64,000 nucleotides of DNA, taken from NCBI GenBank assembly GCA_023954715.1, contig JAGSHD010000005.1, forward strand, positions 1-64,000, given 5' to 3'. How positions within the stretch are numbered: the stretch's first letter is position 1; each line of letters begins with the position of its first letter. Below the pieces are notes generated by a model. The model saw nothing but the letters and a program-made list of their open reading frames with translations. It was not told where the DNA came from and did not search any database. Source of the stretch: Candidatus Cloacimonadota bacterium (GTDB lineage Bacteria; Muiribacteriota; UBA6191). A program made the translations under genes and the position numbers. Shown here piece by piece: positions 1 to 8,708 of the stretch.

Positions 1-576
1 TAGATGATGGTCTCGAAAGTGAGAGTGTGGGTCGCAAGACAAATAAGCTCACCTGAAACGCCAGATTAGAGGGAAACCGACATGAACCCAAAGAAAGGGT
101 CAGCGTAAACTGATAACCGGCCTTAGGGACTTGGCAACAAGGGCATAATCGACGGATTGGTTTTAGGGAGTAGTAATACTGTCTGAGACGGAGGCTTGAT
201 CAAAAAGAGTAGCAATACTTTAGATGATTGGTTAAAGAATGGGATCTTTGGAGACAAAGAGACTAGGAAATCAGGAGACAGCTTTTAGAGGTTATACTCT
301 AGAGTGACCAGTAAGGTTAAAAGAGGACGAGCAGGGCAACTTGCAAGTAGGCTTTAGCAAAAATACCAAAGAGTGGTTCAAACCACAGATTGGGATCTAG
401 GTAACTAGATATTGTTAAAACTAAAAACTCTATAAATCATCTGAATCGCATAAGAGCAAGCTAAGGAGTAATCCTTAAACTCTAAGGGATGGAAAAACGT
501 TAGGGCTCCGACTTGATTTCGGGACAGCTTTCAAAGCTTTTAAAAACCCCTCAAACTTCGGTTTGAGGGGTTTTTT
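1..576 (+). ncRNA. Candidate large structured noncoding RNA (3' part)
   Basis: No credible reading frame is seen here on either strand. The stretch is packed with short perfect hairpins closed by GNRA-type loops: GTC-GCAA-GAC (31-40) inside a GTGAG/CTCAC helix (19-23 with 48-52), CTTG-GCAA-CAAG (130-141), CTTTG-GAGA-CAAAG (246-259), ATCTAG-GTAA-CTAGAT (395-410) and AAGGA-GTAA-TCCTT (463-476). A TCAA-looped stem lies at 373-386. The loops read as GNRA only on the plus strand, which sets the orientation. A near-repeat GAGTAGYAATACT occurs at 168-180 and 207-219. The RNA ends in a UUCG-capped terminator. It does not look like RNase P RNA, tmRNA or rRNA. Size and GNRA density recall ornate RNAs such as GOLLD or ROOL, but I cannot assign it to a family. 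Its 5' end lies outside the window. Confidence 0.6.
543..576 (+). terminator. Strong intrinsic terminator with UUCG loop
   Basis: A 14-bp perfect stem (543-556 with 561-574) is capped by TTCG at 557-560 and runs into a T tract at 571-576. It closes the structured RNA on the plus strand. An A tract on the other side could also make it work for minus-strand transcripts. Confidence 0.92.
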
Positions 577-797
577 GCTATTTAGCAGATATTTTTGACA
601 CTAATTTTTGTGTGTGATAACTAAGACATTGTTGAAACTTCCTAGTCTATCGTTAATATTGTAATCTTATGGCTTTGAATAGTCGTGAAGTGTATTCTAT
701 TTACTTTCCATCTACGATATGTTCGCACTCTTTATTGTGTATGATTTGGAGTGTAGATAAAAACATCAATTCTATGAGTTTATAAGACTTAATGTGT

Positions 798-2390
798 CTA
801 ATAGACATCTTTAATCTGCTTCCAGTTTAAACCAAATTTGGCTAAGTACTTTCTAATGCGATCAGAATCATTATTGGTACTTTTGCTATTTCTAGTGACT
901 GCAAAAAGCTCTTTACCTGCTTGAGCTAAAGAGTCACATTGACTACATACTTTTAAGATAGACTGTAGTTGTAGTTGATCAAACAAGTCTATTTTTTCTA
1001 GTTGATCTTTTGTTAATAAAGTGGATAAAAGATTATTATGGTTAGCTGGGTTCCATGACTTGATTAATCGCTGAATTTCTTGCTCAACATTTTGAGTGTT
1101 TATTCTTGAATTTTGTGCAAGAGTTGCCATTCTGATGATGGATGAATTTAAATCACGAAAGCTAGCTTTCCATGTAGCTTGTTTAGATAAAGCAAACTTT
1201 AGATATTTATTAATAGCCTCTTTGTTGAAAGTAACTCTTCGATTTTCACTTTTTTCAAATTGATCTAGTTCAAAGTTGATATTGGCTGAGATGTCTTCTT
1301 TTCTATCAACTAATCCTGGTAATTGAAAGGTCCACATATTGATTCTAGCTAGGAGATCTTTTCTAAACAAACCAAGTGATACGAGGTGTTCTAAATCAAT
1401 ATTGGTACCTGCTATAATTTGAAAATCTGAACTTTCTTGTTTATCTGACCCAAGAGGGTAGAATGTCTTTTCTTCTAAAGCATGAAGCAACATAGCTTGC
1501 TCTTGTAGTCCAAGCTCAGAAATTTCATCCAAAAACAATATACCCTTATGGGCTGCTTTAATTAATCCAACACGATCGGTGATGGCTCCAGTGAAGGATC
1601 CTCTTTTGTGACCAAACAGAGTGGAGCTAGCAGTATCAGATCTTATGGTAGCACAATTAATTTGAACAAGCTCACCACTTACTTTATGTCTTTTCTTTTT
1701 GAGTTCAAATATTCTCTTAGCTAAGAGAGATTTACCAGCCCCTGTTGGACCCATTAATAAAAGAGGGTGTTTTGAGTATATGGATACCTTTTCAATTTCA
1801 TCTATTAAGTTGTTAAAAGCTTTATTTTTAGTTTCGATACCTGATTTTAAAAATGAAGTAGCTTCGATGCTTTGTTTATGAAATCTAGAAATCAAAGGGT
1901 CATATTTAGATAAGTCTAAATCGATGATGCTATAGGATGGTTCAGAGACCATTTTTCCACGTTTCCAGTTGGGGTGAACTTGGATGAGTGTACCTGGTAA
2001 ATTTCTTGATTCAGTGAGTAGAAATAAACAAATTTGTACTACATGAGTACCCGTAGTGATATGAAAGTAGTATTCTTCATTATCCGGATCAAATGGGTAA
2101 GCCTTAGAAAAATCATAAAGAGTTGAAAAGACATCTTCAAAATCCCAAGGAGATGCTATTGGTAATAGGTGTTTGTTAACAAGAGTTTCTGGAGAGATTT
2201 GTTGTACATCTTTATATATAACATCACATAGCTTGCTATACCTTTGGTCATATAAAAGCTCAAATCGATCAAAAACTAAGTCATCAAAACTATGAAGATC
2301 AATAGTTGGGCGCCATTTTTCCCAGCGATGAGGGTTTTGACCTTTATCTAAAGTGGTACCTAAAAACCCGATAGAAACTTTCTTTTTCAT
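798..2390 (-). CDS. rtcR: RtcR, sigma-54 dependent activator of the RNA-repair operon
   Basis: This regulator should sense RNA ends through an N-terminal CARF-like RtcR domain (about residues 1-180) and activate sigma-54 RNA polymerase at rtcBA. The central AAA+ domain has a Walker A motif GPTGAGKS (about 214-221), a sigma-54 contact loop GSFTGA (about 264-269; usually GAFTGA) and Walker B LFLDE (about 285-289). The last 60 residues look like a DNA-binding domain. I start at the ATG at 2390, giving MKKKVSIGFLGTTLDKG as in known RtcR proteins, because AAGGA sits just upstream of it. An in-frame ATG at 2408 lacks such a site. It is transcribed away from rtcBA, with the sigma-54 promoter in the shared intergenic region. 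The length of about 530 residues is normal for the family. Confidence 0.95.
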   Translation of the reverse strand: MKKKVSIGFLGTTLDKGQNPHRWEKWRPTIDLHSFDDLVFDRFELLYDQRYSKLCDVIYKDVQQISPETLVNKHLLPIASPWDFEDVFSTLYDFSKAYPFDPDNEEYYFHITTGTHVVQICLFLLTESRNLPGTLIQVHPNWKRGKMVSEPSYSIIDLDLSKYDPLISRFHKQSIEATSFLKSGIETKNKAFNNLIDEIEKVSIYSKHPLLLMGPTGAGKSLLAKRIFELKKKRHKVSGELVQINCATIRSDTASSTLFGHKRGSFTGAITDRVGLIKAAHKGILFLDEISELGLQEQAMLLHALEEKTFYPLGSDKQESSDFQIIAGTNIDLEHLVSLGLFRKDLLARINMWTFQLPGLVDRKEDISANINFELDQFEKSENRRVTFNKEAINKYLKFALSKQATWKASFRDLNSSIIRMATLAQNSRINTQNVEQEIQRLIKSWNPANHNNLLSTLLTKDQLEKIDLFDQLQLQSILKVCSQCDSLAQAGKELFAVTRNSKSTNNDSDRIRKYLAKFGLNWKQIKDVY

Positions 2391-2604
2391 AACTTCCTTA
2401 AAGTTCATACATTAAAACTTTATCACATTATTGTATTTTGTCTTTTGAAACGAATATAATCATAACCTGGGATTAGATTAAATTCTATATAGATATATAT
2501 TTTTCTATAAAATTTAGACTCTAAATAATGTTGCTAAAAATAAATAACTCGCTTAAGTATGATAAGTAAAGGGTTTTCTGATAGATTGATAAATTAAATT
2601 TAAC

Positions 2605-2621
2605 TTGGCACATCTTCTGCG
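2605..2621 (+). promoter_or_regulatory. Sigma-54 (-24/-12) promoter of rtcBA
   Basis: TTGGCACATCTTCTGCG has the invariant GG (2607-2608) and GC (2619-2620) separated by exactly ten bases, as in the TGGCAC-N5-TTGC consensus. It lies about 52 bp before the rtcB start and beside the gene of a sigma-54 activator, which makes the assignment firm. RtcR enhancer sites would be expected between 2409 and 2600, but I could not define them. Confidence 0.9.
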
Positions 2622-2672
2622 TTAGAAAGGGCGTGAGATTCAAACAACAAATTCTAATCAGAGGAGAGAATC

Positions 2673-3902
2673 ATGAAATCTTATGAAACATTTATGGGAG
2701 AAACTGGAGTACCAGTAAAGGCTTGGGTTCAAGGTGTAGATTTGGATAAGGGTGCTAAGACTCAATTGTTGAATACAGCATCCTTACCTTTTATACATAA
2801 GTGGTTAGCTGTTATGCCAGACGTTCATTTTGGATTAGGGGCTACCATTGGCAGTGTTATCCCTACACTTAAAGCAGTAATTCCAGCAGCTGTTGGTGTA
2901 GATATTGGCTGTGGAATGATGGCAGTGCGTACAACTCTAAAAGCGAGTGACCTACCAGACTCCTTAGCTGAAATGCGACTCAACATTGAAAGAGCTATTC
3001 CACACGGTAGTGGTAAGGCACGTCGAGGTTCAAGAGACAAGGGTACTTGGCATCATGTACCCGATCCACAAGAAAGAGCTTGGGCAGGAATGAAAGATGG
3101 ATACGATGAGATGTTGGCAAAGTATCCTAAGCTAAGTAGAAAATCAAACCAGATGAACCAGCTAGGTACTTTAGGTGGTGGAAACCATTTTGTTGAAGTA
3201 TGCCTAGATGAAAATGATACAGTATGGTTCATGTTACATAGTGGCTCTCGTGGAATTGGAAACCGAATCGGTACTTACTTTGTGCAGCTAGCTAAGCAAG
3301 ACATGGAAAGACAAATGAGAAACTTGCCTGATAAAAACTTAGCTTACTTTGAAGAAGGGTCAGAGTATTTTGAAGATTATGTAAAAGCTGTGTCTTGGGC
3401 ACAAAATTATGCTCGGACTAATAGAGATATTATGATGGAAGCATTGATCGAAGCCGTATCTTTAACAAGAGGAGTTCCCAAGTTTTTATGTAAACAAGAG
3501 GCGATCAACTGTCACCATAACTATATCAGTCTAGAAAACCACTTTGGAGAAGATGTTTATGTTACTAGAAAAGGTGCTGTTAAAGCGGGTCTTGGTGATA
3601 TGGGGATTATTCCTGGGTCAATGGGTGCAAAGTCATTTATTGTTCGAGGAAAAGGAAATGCTGATAGTTTTTGTAGTTGTAGTCATGGTGCTGGGCGTAT
3701 TATGTCTCGTACGCAAGCGAAAAAACTCATTACTGTTGATCAACATAAAGAAGACACATTTGGCGTAGAGTGTAAAAAGGATGAAAGCGTTTTGGATGAA
3801 TCTCCAAAGGCTTACAAAGATATTGATAAAGTAATGGAAGCTCAAGAAGAGTTGGTTGAGATTGTATATACTTTAAAGCAAATTGTCTGCGTGAAGGGAT
3901 AG
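2673..3902 (+). CDS. rtcB: RtcB, RNA-splicing ligase
   Basis: RtcB joins RNA 2',3'-cyclic phosphate or 3'-phosphate ends to 5'-OH ends using GTP and manganese, repairing broken tRNA and rRNA in the cytoplasm. The 409 residues match the usual bacterial length. Visible motifs are VGVDIGCGM (metal-binding Asp77 and Cys80), LGGGNHFVEV, the NCHHNY histidines near 281-282, and CSCSHGAGR with the His at about 338 that takes the GMP. The start has a GAGGAGA Shine-Dalgarno site. It is the first gene of a two-gene operon, with rtcA two bases after its stop, and is driven by the sigma-54 promoter upstream. Confidence 0.97.
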   Translation: MKSYETFMGETGVPVKAWVQGVDLDKGAKTQLLNTASLPFIHKWLAVMPDVHFGLGATIGSVIPTLKAVIPAAVGVDIGCGMMAVRTTLKASDLPDSLAEMRLNIERAIPHGSGKARRGSRDKGTWHHVPDPQERAWAGMKDGYDEMLAKYPKLSRKSNQMNQLGTLGGGNHFVEVCLDENDTVWFMLHSGSRGIGNRIGTYFVQLAKQDMERQMRNLPDKNLAYFEEGSEYFEDYVKAVSWAQNYARTNRDIMMEALIEAVSLTRGVPKFLCKQEAINCHHNYISLENHFGEDVYVTRKGAVKAGLGDMGIIPGSMGAKSFIVRGKGNADSFCSCSHGAGRIMSRTQAKKLITVDQHKEDTFGVECKKDESVLDESPKAYKDIDKVMEAQEELVEIVYTLKQIVCVKG

Positions 3903-3904
3903 CT

Positions 3905-4918
3905 ATGATTAAAATAGATGGTTCATTTGGTGAAGGAGGGGGTCAAATTTTAAGATCCTCTTTGAGCCTATCCATGTTAACAAAACAAAGCTTTGAAATT
4001 AATAACATTAGATCCGGTAGATCAAAACCAGGATTATTAAGACAACACTTAACTGCTGTGAAAGCTGCCACACAAATTTCAAACGCAAAAGTTGAGGGTG
4101 ATTATATTGGGTCGACTACTTTGAAGTTTTTTCCTCAAGAAATTGTCTCGGGTAAATATGAGTTTAAAATTGGTTCGGCAGGATCCTGTATGCTTGTTTT
4201 ACAAACAGTTTTACCGGTATTAATGCTACAAGAAAGCAAAAGTGAAATCTATTTAGAGGGAGGTACTCATAATCCTATGGCTCCTCCTTTTGATTTTTTA
4301 GATAAAACTTTTTTACCGATTTTAAAAAAAATGGGTGTTGATGTAAACATGAAACTATTGAGACCAGGTTTTTATCCAGCAGGTGGTGGGCAAGTATTAG
4401 TTGAGATTAATCCATGCAAAACTTTAAATAGTGTAAACATTGACTCCTTTGGTGAGATAAATAGTATAAAGCCGAGAGTCTTATTTTCAAACTTACCTCA
4501 TCAAGTGGTTCGTAGAGAGCTATCTACAATAAGAAAAAAGTTAAATCTTTCATTTGATGATAGAGACTGTACCATTGAAACCAATGCTCTTGGGCCTGGC
4601 AATATAGTAGAGCTTGAAGTAGAAACAGATCAATTCAATCAATGCTTTTACGGATTTGCGTTTAAAGGAAAAAAGGCAGAGCTAGTAGCTCAAAACTGTA
4701 TTGATCAAGTAAAAGATTATATAGCATGTAAGGCTCCTGTTGGTGAATATTTGTGTGATCAGTTAATTATTCCTATGATGTATGCTAAAGGACATTTACT
4801 TTGTAGCCCTTTATCAATGCATAGTAAAACGAATATAGAAGTAGTTAAAAAGTTTGTAGATGCAAAAATAGTTGTAGAAGAGTTAAATGAGCAACATACA
4901 TTGCTTCGGTTTCTATAA
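3905..4918 (+). CDS. rtcA: RtcA, RNA 3'-terminal phosphate cyclase
   Basis: RtcA converts RNA 3'-phosphate (and 2'-phosphate) ends to 2',3'-cyclic phosphates with ATP, which supplies ends suited to RtcB. The 337 residues match the family. Motifs include the opening DGSFGEGGGQILRSSL, RPGLLRQHL-like SKPGLLRQHL, GGGTHNPMAPP-like GGTHNPMAPPFDF, and a C-terminal SMHSKTNIE segment with the expected nucleophilic His. The Shine-Dalgarno AAGGGA overlaps the end of rtcB, so the two genes are translationally linked. A terminator follows at 5003-5035. Confidence 0.96.
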   Translation: MIKIDGSFGEGGGQILRSSLSLSMLTKQSFEINNIRSGRSKPGLLRQHLTAVKAATQISNAKVEGDYIGSTTLKFFPQEIVSGKYEFKIGSAGSCMLVLQTVLPVLMLQESKSEIYLEGGTHNPMAPPFDFLDKTFLPILKKMGVDVNMKLLRPGFYPAGGGQVLVEINPCKTLNSVNIDSFGEINSIKPRVLFSNLPHQVVRRELSTIRKKLNLSFDDRDCTIETNALGPGNIVELEVETDQFNQCFYGFAFKGKKAELVAQNCIDQVKDYIACKAPVGEYLCDQLIIPMMYAKGHLLCSPLSMHSKTNIEVVKKFVDAKIVVEELNEQHTLLRFL

Positions 4919-5002
4919 AAAATTTAGATTTGTGGAAGTTTTGAGTTTACTCTACATTTCACAGGTATATATCACGATAATATATACATCATAATTTAAA
5001 TG

Positions 5003-5036
5003 AAATGAGCATATTTTTTTAGTATGCTCATTTTGA
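5003..5036 (+). terminator. Terminator of rtcBA
   Basis: The inverted repeat AAATGAGCATA / TATGCTCATTT (5003-5013 with 5023-5033) is followed by TTTTGAGTTTTTT. It lies between rtcA and the next gene. It also rules out the upstream ATG at 5024 as the start of the glycosyltransferase, since that ATG is inside the stem. Confidence 0.8.
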
Positions 5037-5056
5037 GTTTTTTGAAAAGGTACAAA

Positions 5057-5734
5057 ATGGGAATTTCGGTTATTATTCCTACATATAACGAACGAGCAAA
5101 CATTGAAGAATGTATTGCTAAAGTACGGACATTTGCCACAAGTCATCAAGTGGATTGCCAGATCATTGTAGTTGATTCTGGGAGTAAAGATGGCACCAAA
5201 GAGTATCTGATTGAAAACGAGCAAAATAGTGAAGATGTTTGCCTAGTATTACAAGACCAAAGATTAGGTATGGGAGTGGCTTTACGTGAGGCTTATACTC
5301 ATGTTAATCAAGAGTATGTCTGCCATTATGAGTGTGATTGTCCGTTTGATTTAGACCAAGTCATAGATGCTTGTCATCTCCTAAAAAATGAATGTGACTT
5401 TGTATTAGGCCATAGAGTAGGTGAACGAGATAGTTTGACTCGTATCTTATATACAGCTGGATATCGATTGTTTACCTTTGTGATGTTTGGGGCTTATTTT
5501 AAAAGTATTAACTTTTCTTTTAAGGTCTTTAAATCAAGTGTTTTACAAAAAATCCAGTTACAGTCTAAAGCTTGGTTTATAGACGCTGAGTTAGTTATTG
5601 AGGTTAATAAACAATTTAAAGTACAAGAGGTTGATGTAGTCTACACTAAAAGACAACATGATCAATCTACGGTTGTGTTGATGGATGTTTTTCATATTAT
5701 GAAAGAGGCATTCGACTACAAGTTTAAGGGATAA
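5057..5734 (+). CDS. Family 2 glycosyltransferase, polyprenyl-phosphate sugar synthase-like
   Basis: The GT-A fold begins MGISVIIPTYNERANIEEC, the classic GT2 entry, followed by VVDSGSKDGT and the acidic YECDCPFDLDQV segment. That arrangement resembles DPM1/dolichol-phosphate mannose synthases, which load a sugar onto a lipid phosphate at the membrane. I start at 5057, preceded by AAAAGG, and reject an ATG at 5024 inside a terminator stem. The next gene begins two bases after the stop, and its membrane topology suits an acceptor of a polyprenyl-linked sugar. The sugar and target are unknown. About 225 residues, with no C-terminal membrane segment apparent. Confidence 0.8.
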   Translation: MGISVIIPTYNERANIEECIAKVRTFATSHQVDCQIIVVDSGSKDGTKEYLIENEQNSEDVCLVLQDQRLGMGVALREAYTHVNQEYVCHYECDCPFDLDQVIDACHLLKNECDFVLGHRVGERDSLTRILYTAGYRLFTFVMFGAYFKSINFSFKVFKSSVLQKIQLQSKAWFIDAELVIEVNKQFKVQEVDVVYTKRQHDQSTVVLMDVFHIMKEAFDYKFKG

Positions 5735-5735
5735 A

Positions 5736-7502
5736 ATGTTTATAGAACATCAATGGATGATACTATTAATTTGTGGATTTCTTTGTCTAAATCGTCTTTT
5801 TTTTATTAATCTTCCCTTACATGGAGACATTGGCTTTTTTGGAATATGGGGTCATTTTAAGGATGAAACATTAGATCATGATTTGATCATGCACAATGGG
5901 GGATTTCGAGCAGCAGCTATATTTATGTATGCTTTGTTTCGTAAGATTTTCTTAACTGATAAAGTAAAGATCTTTTCTAGATTAGGCCAGTTATCCTCAC
6001 TTTTATTTTCTCTTCCTGGTTATTACTTGTTGTTTACTCAATGTGGATTACCAGATAATGTTTTTTATGGCTTTGCATTTTGTTTTGCCATATTAACCTC
6101 GAGTTACTCTACGGGTTGCGTATTTATATACTCTGTTGAGTTGTTACAAGTTAGTTTTGTACCTTATATATTTTTATTATATTTTTTGCCAATTGCCTTT
6201 GTATACAAATGTGGATTGGCTATATTTTTGTCTTTGCTTTTTAAACTAAACCTACCATTTGATGTAGTGTTCTTTTACTTTGTTTTTTATGCTCAAGAAG
6301 CAGGTTTGCTTAATGCATCACTCGAAACAGGTGGAGCGATTATCATCGCTGGAGTTTTGTTTTTGATCTATCTTGCATTGCTAGGATGCCTACGAACCAG
6401 CATTTTAGGGTTTTTAGCATTTTTTAGGTGTAGAAACGTAGGATGGCAAGCTTATAAGAGGCTGTTTTGGCCCTTTTTGTTACCCATGATTCAAGAGCAC
6501 TTATTGATATTAATTATGATGTTTTATAGCTCTTATCACATGTTGCAAAATGGCTTTTACTGGCCACTTGGCTATTTGGCTATGCAGATTTTTGGTTTAG
6601 TTTTACAGCGTGGCTTTTTTCATTATCATTACACATGTTTGTTTCCATCATTTGCTTTAGTGGGTGGCTTTTCATTTCACTACTTTTTACCAAATGAGTA
6701 CATGATAGTAGCTGTGCTTTTGGCTTACTCAGTTTATCGATATATGTGTTCGAAGACTCAGATATGGCCAAAACCTGTGGAGCATCAAGGTATATTTAAT
6801 GAAATTGTTGAGTCCATAGAAGGTACACCATTTGAAAAGGTTCTTAGAGAAAGTAAATCAAACTGGCATGCGGGTTGGAGATTTCAGATGCACATGCGAT
6901 ATGACTCTCCGGCTTTTTCAGTACATTTACAAACAATTAAGTTTATGATGGTGTTTGATGAAGAGCAAGAAAATCAATTTATGCCAGAGTTTTGTGAAGA
7001 GTTTTATAAGCGTCTAGTAAACAAGTCTCCTGATCTTTTAGTGATAGAAGAAAATCAATTAGTAGATGTAGGTGCTTTGCGTAGATTGGGATATGATGTA
7101 AATTACTTTGGCACAATTGGTGGCCGATTGAGCTTTTATCATTGCAAGAAAAATGAAAAGTTTTTGGGTTTTGAAGAGTTCAAATTAATGTATCAGGATT
7201 TATTTGTTGGCTATCCAGCAAACTTTGAATTGGATTTTTTTAAGAGATTAACTCCACAATACATAGATCAAATTTGTGATGCCCCTGTTTATTTAGTGGG
7301 TGAAAACCAAGACATCAATGAGATTAAAAAATTCTTTGAGCAGCATCATGTTTCAACTCAACAGATAAACGAAGATCACTTAGAGTCCTCGGATTTACAA
7401 GAGGGGAATTTTTTCTTAATTTCTGAAGGACGAAGTATTAGTTTTTATAATAAGATTCATCTACGAACCTCAGATCGCCTTAGAATTTTTAAATATACTT
7501 AA
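5736..7502 (+). CDS. Multi-membrane GT-C-like protein
   Basis: This 588-residue protein has roughly ten hydrophobic segments in residues 1-340 and a soluble C-terminal half. After the first membrane segment comes LPLHGDIGFFGIWGHF, an extracytoplasmic loop with an acidic residue where PMT/ArnT-like GT-C enzymes carry their catalytic Asp/Glu. The close coupling to a DPM1-like gene (stop, one base, start) supports a role in moving sugar from a polyprenyl phosphate to an acceptor. This is inference from context and topology, not from a clear family signature. The C-terminal region (about 370-588) shows no motif I recognise. Confidence 0.6.
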   Translation: MFIEHQWMILLICGFLCLNRLFFINLPLHGDIGFFGIWGHFKDETLDHDLIMHNGGFRAAAIFMYALFRKIFLTDKVKIFSRLGQLSSLLFSLPGYYLLFTQCGLPDNVFYGFAFCFAILTSSYSTGCVFIYSVELLQVSFVPYIFLLYFLPIAFVYKCGLAIFLSLLFKLNLPFDVVFFYFVFYAQEAGLLNASLETGGAIIIAGVLFLIYLALLGCLRTSILGFLAFFRCRNVGWQAYKRLFWPFLLPMIQEHLLILIMMFYSSYHMLQNGFYWPLGYLAMQIFGLVLQRGFFHYHYTCLFPSFALVGGFSFHYFLPNEYMIVAVLLAYSVYRYMCSKTQIWPKPVEHQGIFNEIVESIEGTPFEKVLRESKSNWHAGWRFQMHMRYDSPAFSVHLQTIKFMMVFDEEQENQFMPEFCEEFYKRLVNKSPDLLVIEENQLVDVGALRRLGYDVNYFGTIGGRLSFYHCKKNEKFLGFEEFKLMYQDLFVGYPANFELDFFKRLTPQYIDQICDAPVYLVGENQDINEIKKFFEQHHVSTQQINEDHLESSDLQEGNFFLISEGRSISFYNKIHLRTSDRLRIFKYT

Positions 7503-7633
7503 ATCAAAAAGAGTAAAAGATGGTAACCTCAGAAGATTTTTATCTAGAAAGCTTGACTATCTTCTATTTAAATTTATCATTGTATGTAATAAAGTAGCGG
7601 AATCGAAATCGCAGAATGATAAAAGGATTAAAA

Positions 7634-8647
7634 ATGAGAAAAATTTTCAGCGTATTTGCACTAAGTGCAATCATAGCATCAAACGGTCTAAATACTACCT
7701 ATGCTTCTGATATTCAAAAAACAAGTAATTTCAAAGTAATTTTTGCCGATTCTGCGCAAAGTGATGCTACACAAGATGATTCAACAGAAACAATGTCTAT
7801 TGGTGAATTGATTGATTCAGTATATAGTGCAAGTAGCGATGAAAAATTTGCTGCAGTTAGTGCTTATTTACAAAATACTCACTTAGAAAGAGAGCAATTT
7901 GTTAATTTGGTTTCTGGTTTAAAAGTAGCTAAGCTATCTGATGAGCATAGTGACTCATTAATTGGTTTTTATGTATCTCAAAATCAAGCAGCTTATGATT
8001 TTTCAACTTTTCGATCTTTTTTAAAGATGTTGTCTGATGCATCTTTTGTTGTTGAGTCTACTACAAGTAATATCGCTTATATGATGAGTGATTTATATGT
8101 CGAAAAAAACCCAGTAGATTACAGAACACTTAAAAAATTGGTTAAATTTTTAAAAGCCAATGATATGTCTAGAGATTTGATTGATGACAACCTATTGCCA
8201 AAAGGTGTTAGCAAATTAAGCGGAAGTTTAGATATTCGTGAGTTTAAATCTTTACTACATTTAATGGATAATCATTATAGAAACGTTCAATCTAGTGCTT
8301 TGATGGTTGCTGAGTATAGCAAAACAAATGCAGCTAAATTGGCAGATCCAAACTTTCGGGAGGCATTGCTTGATTTAGAGCAGACAGTACCTCAAGATGA
8401 AAACCTAGAGCGAATCAATAACTTACAATTTGATGCTAGAGAAACTCTTTTATATTGTGAGTTTGAATATTTTAAATCAGCATTTGAAAAAGACCTATTT
8501 TTCACATGGAACAAAGTAATTCGACAGATAAGAGACAATGTTGATACTAAGTATCAAAGCAGAGTTGTTAAGACTATCTTAAGAAGAAACTCTCATAGAT
8601 TAGACGCAAAGCATGTTAATAAGATGAAGAAGGCATTCTCTATCTAA
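7634..8647 (+). CDS. Secreted alpha-helical protein, unknown function
   Basis: A signal peptide opens the protein (MRKIFSVFALSAIIASNG, cleavage probably after TTYA). The mature part is about 310 residues, looks entirely helical and has no cysteine-rich or catalytic motif; one Cys is visible near the end. I start at the ATG at 7634 because AAAGGA lies nine bases upstream. The in-frame ATG at 7616 has no ribosome site and would spoil the signal peptide. It stands alone and is closed by the terminator at 8671-8707. I do not recognise the family. Confidence 0.7.
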   Translation: MRKIFSVFALSAIIASNGLNTTYASDIQKTSNFKVIFADSAQSDATQDDSTETMSIGELIDSVYSASSDEKFAAVSAYLQNTHLEREQFVNLVSGLKVAKLSDEHSDSLIGFYVSQNQAAYDFSTFRSFLKMLSDASFVVESTTSNIAYMMSDLYVEKNPVDYRTLKKLVKFLKANDMSRDLIDDNLLPKGVSKLSGSLDIREFKSLLHLMDNHYRNVQSSALMVAEYSKTNAAKLADPNFREALLDLEQTVPQDENLERINNLQFDARETLLYCEFEYFKSAFEKDLFFTWNKVIRQIRDNVDTKYQSRVVKTILRRNSHRLDAKHVNKMKKAFSI

Positions 8648-8670
8648 TTGAGCTTTCAATAAAACTTTAA

Positions 8671-8708
8671 AAAATCGATGATATATTTTTATCATCGATT
8701 TTTTTTTG
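8671..8708 (+). terminator. Intrinsic terminator, with intron fragment at its foot
   Basis: AAATCGATGATA / TATCATCGATTT forms a long perfect stem followed by nine T residues. It terminates the secreted-protein gene. A group IIC intron 5' end begins immediately behind its T tract at 8709, which is the known insertion preference of that intron class. Confidence 0.9.

Noticed and set aside
1-576. rRNA, RNase P RNA or tmRNA
   Set aside because: None of their invariant sequences (such as the RNase P GAGGAAAGTCC line or the tmRNA CCA end) are present, and the layout differs.
5024-5056. Upstream ATG for the glycosyltransferase
   Set aside because: It lies within the stem of the rtcBA terminator, while 5057 has AAAAGG and the usual GT2 opening.
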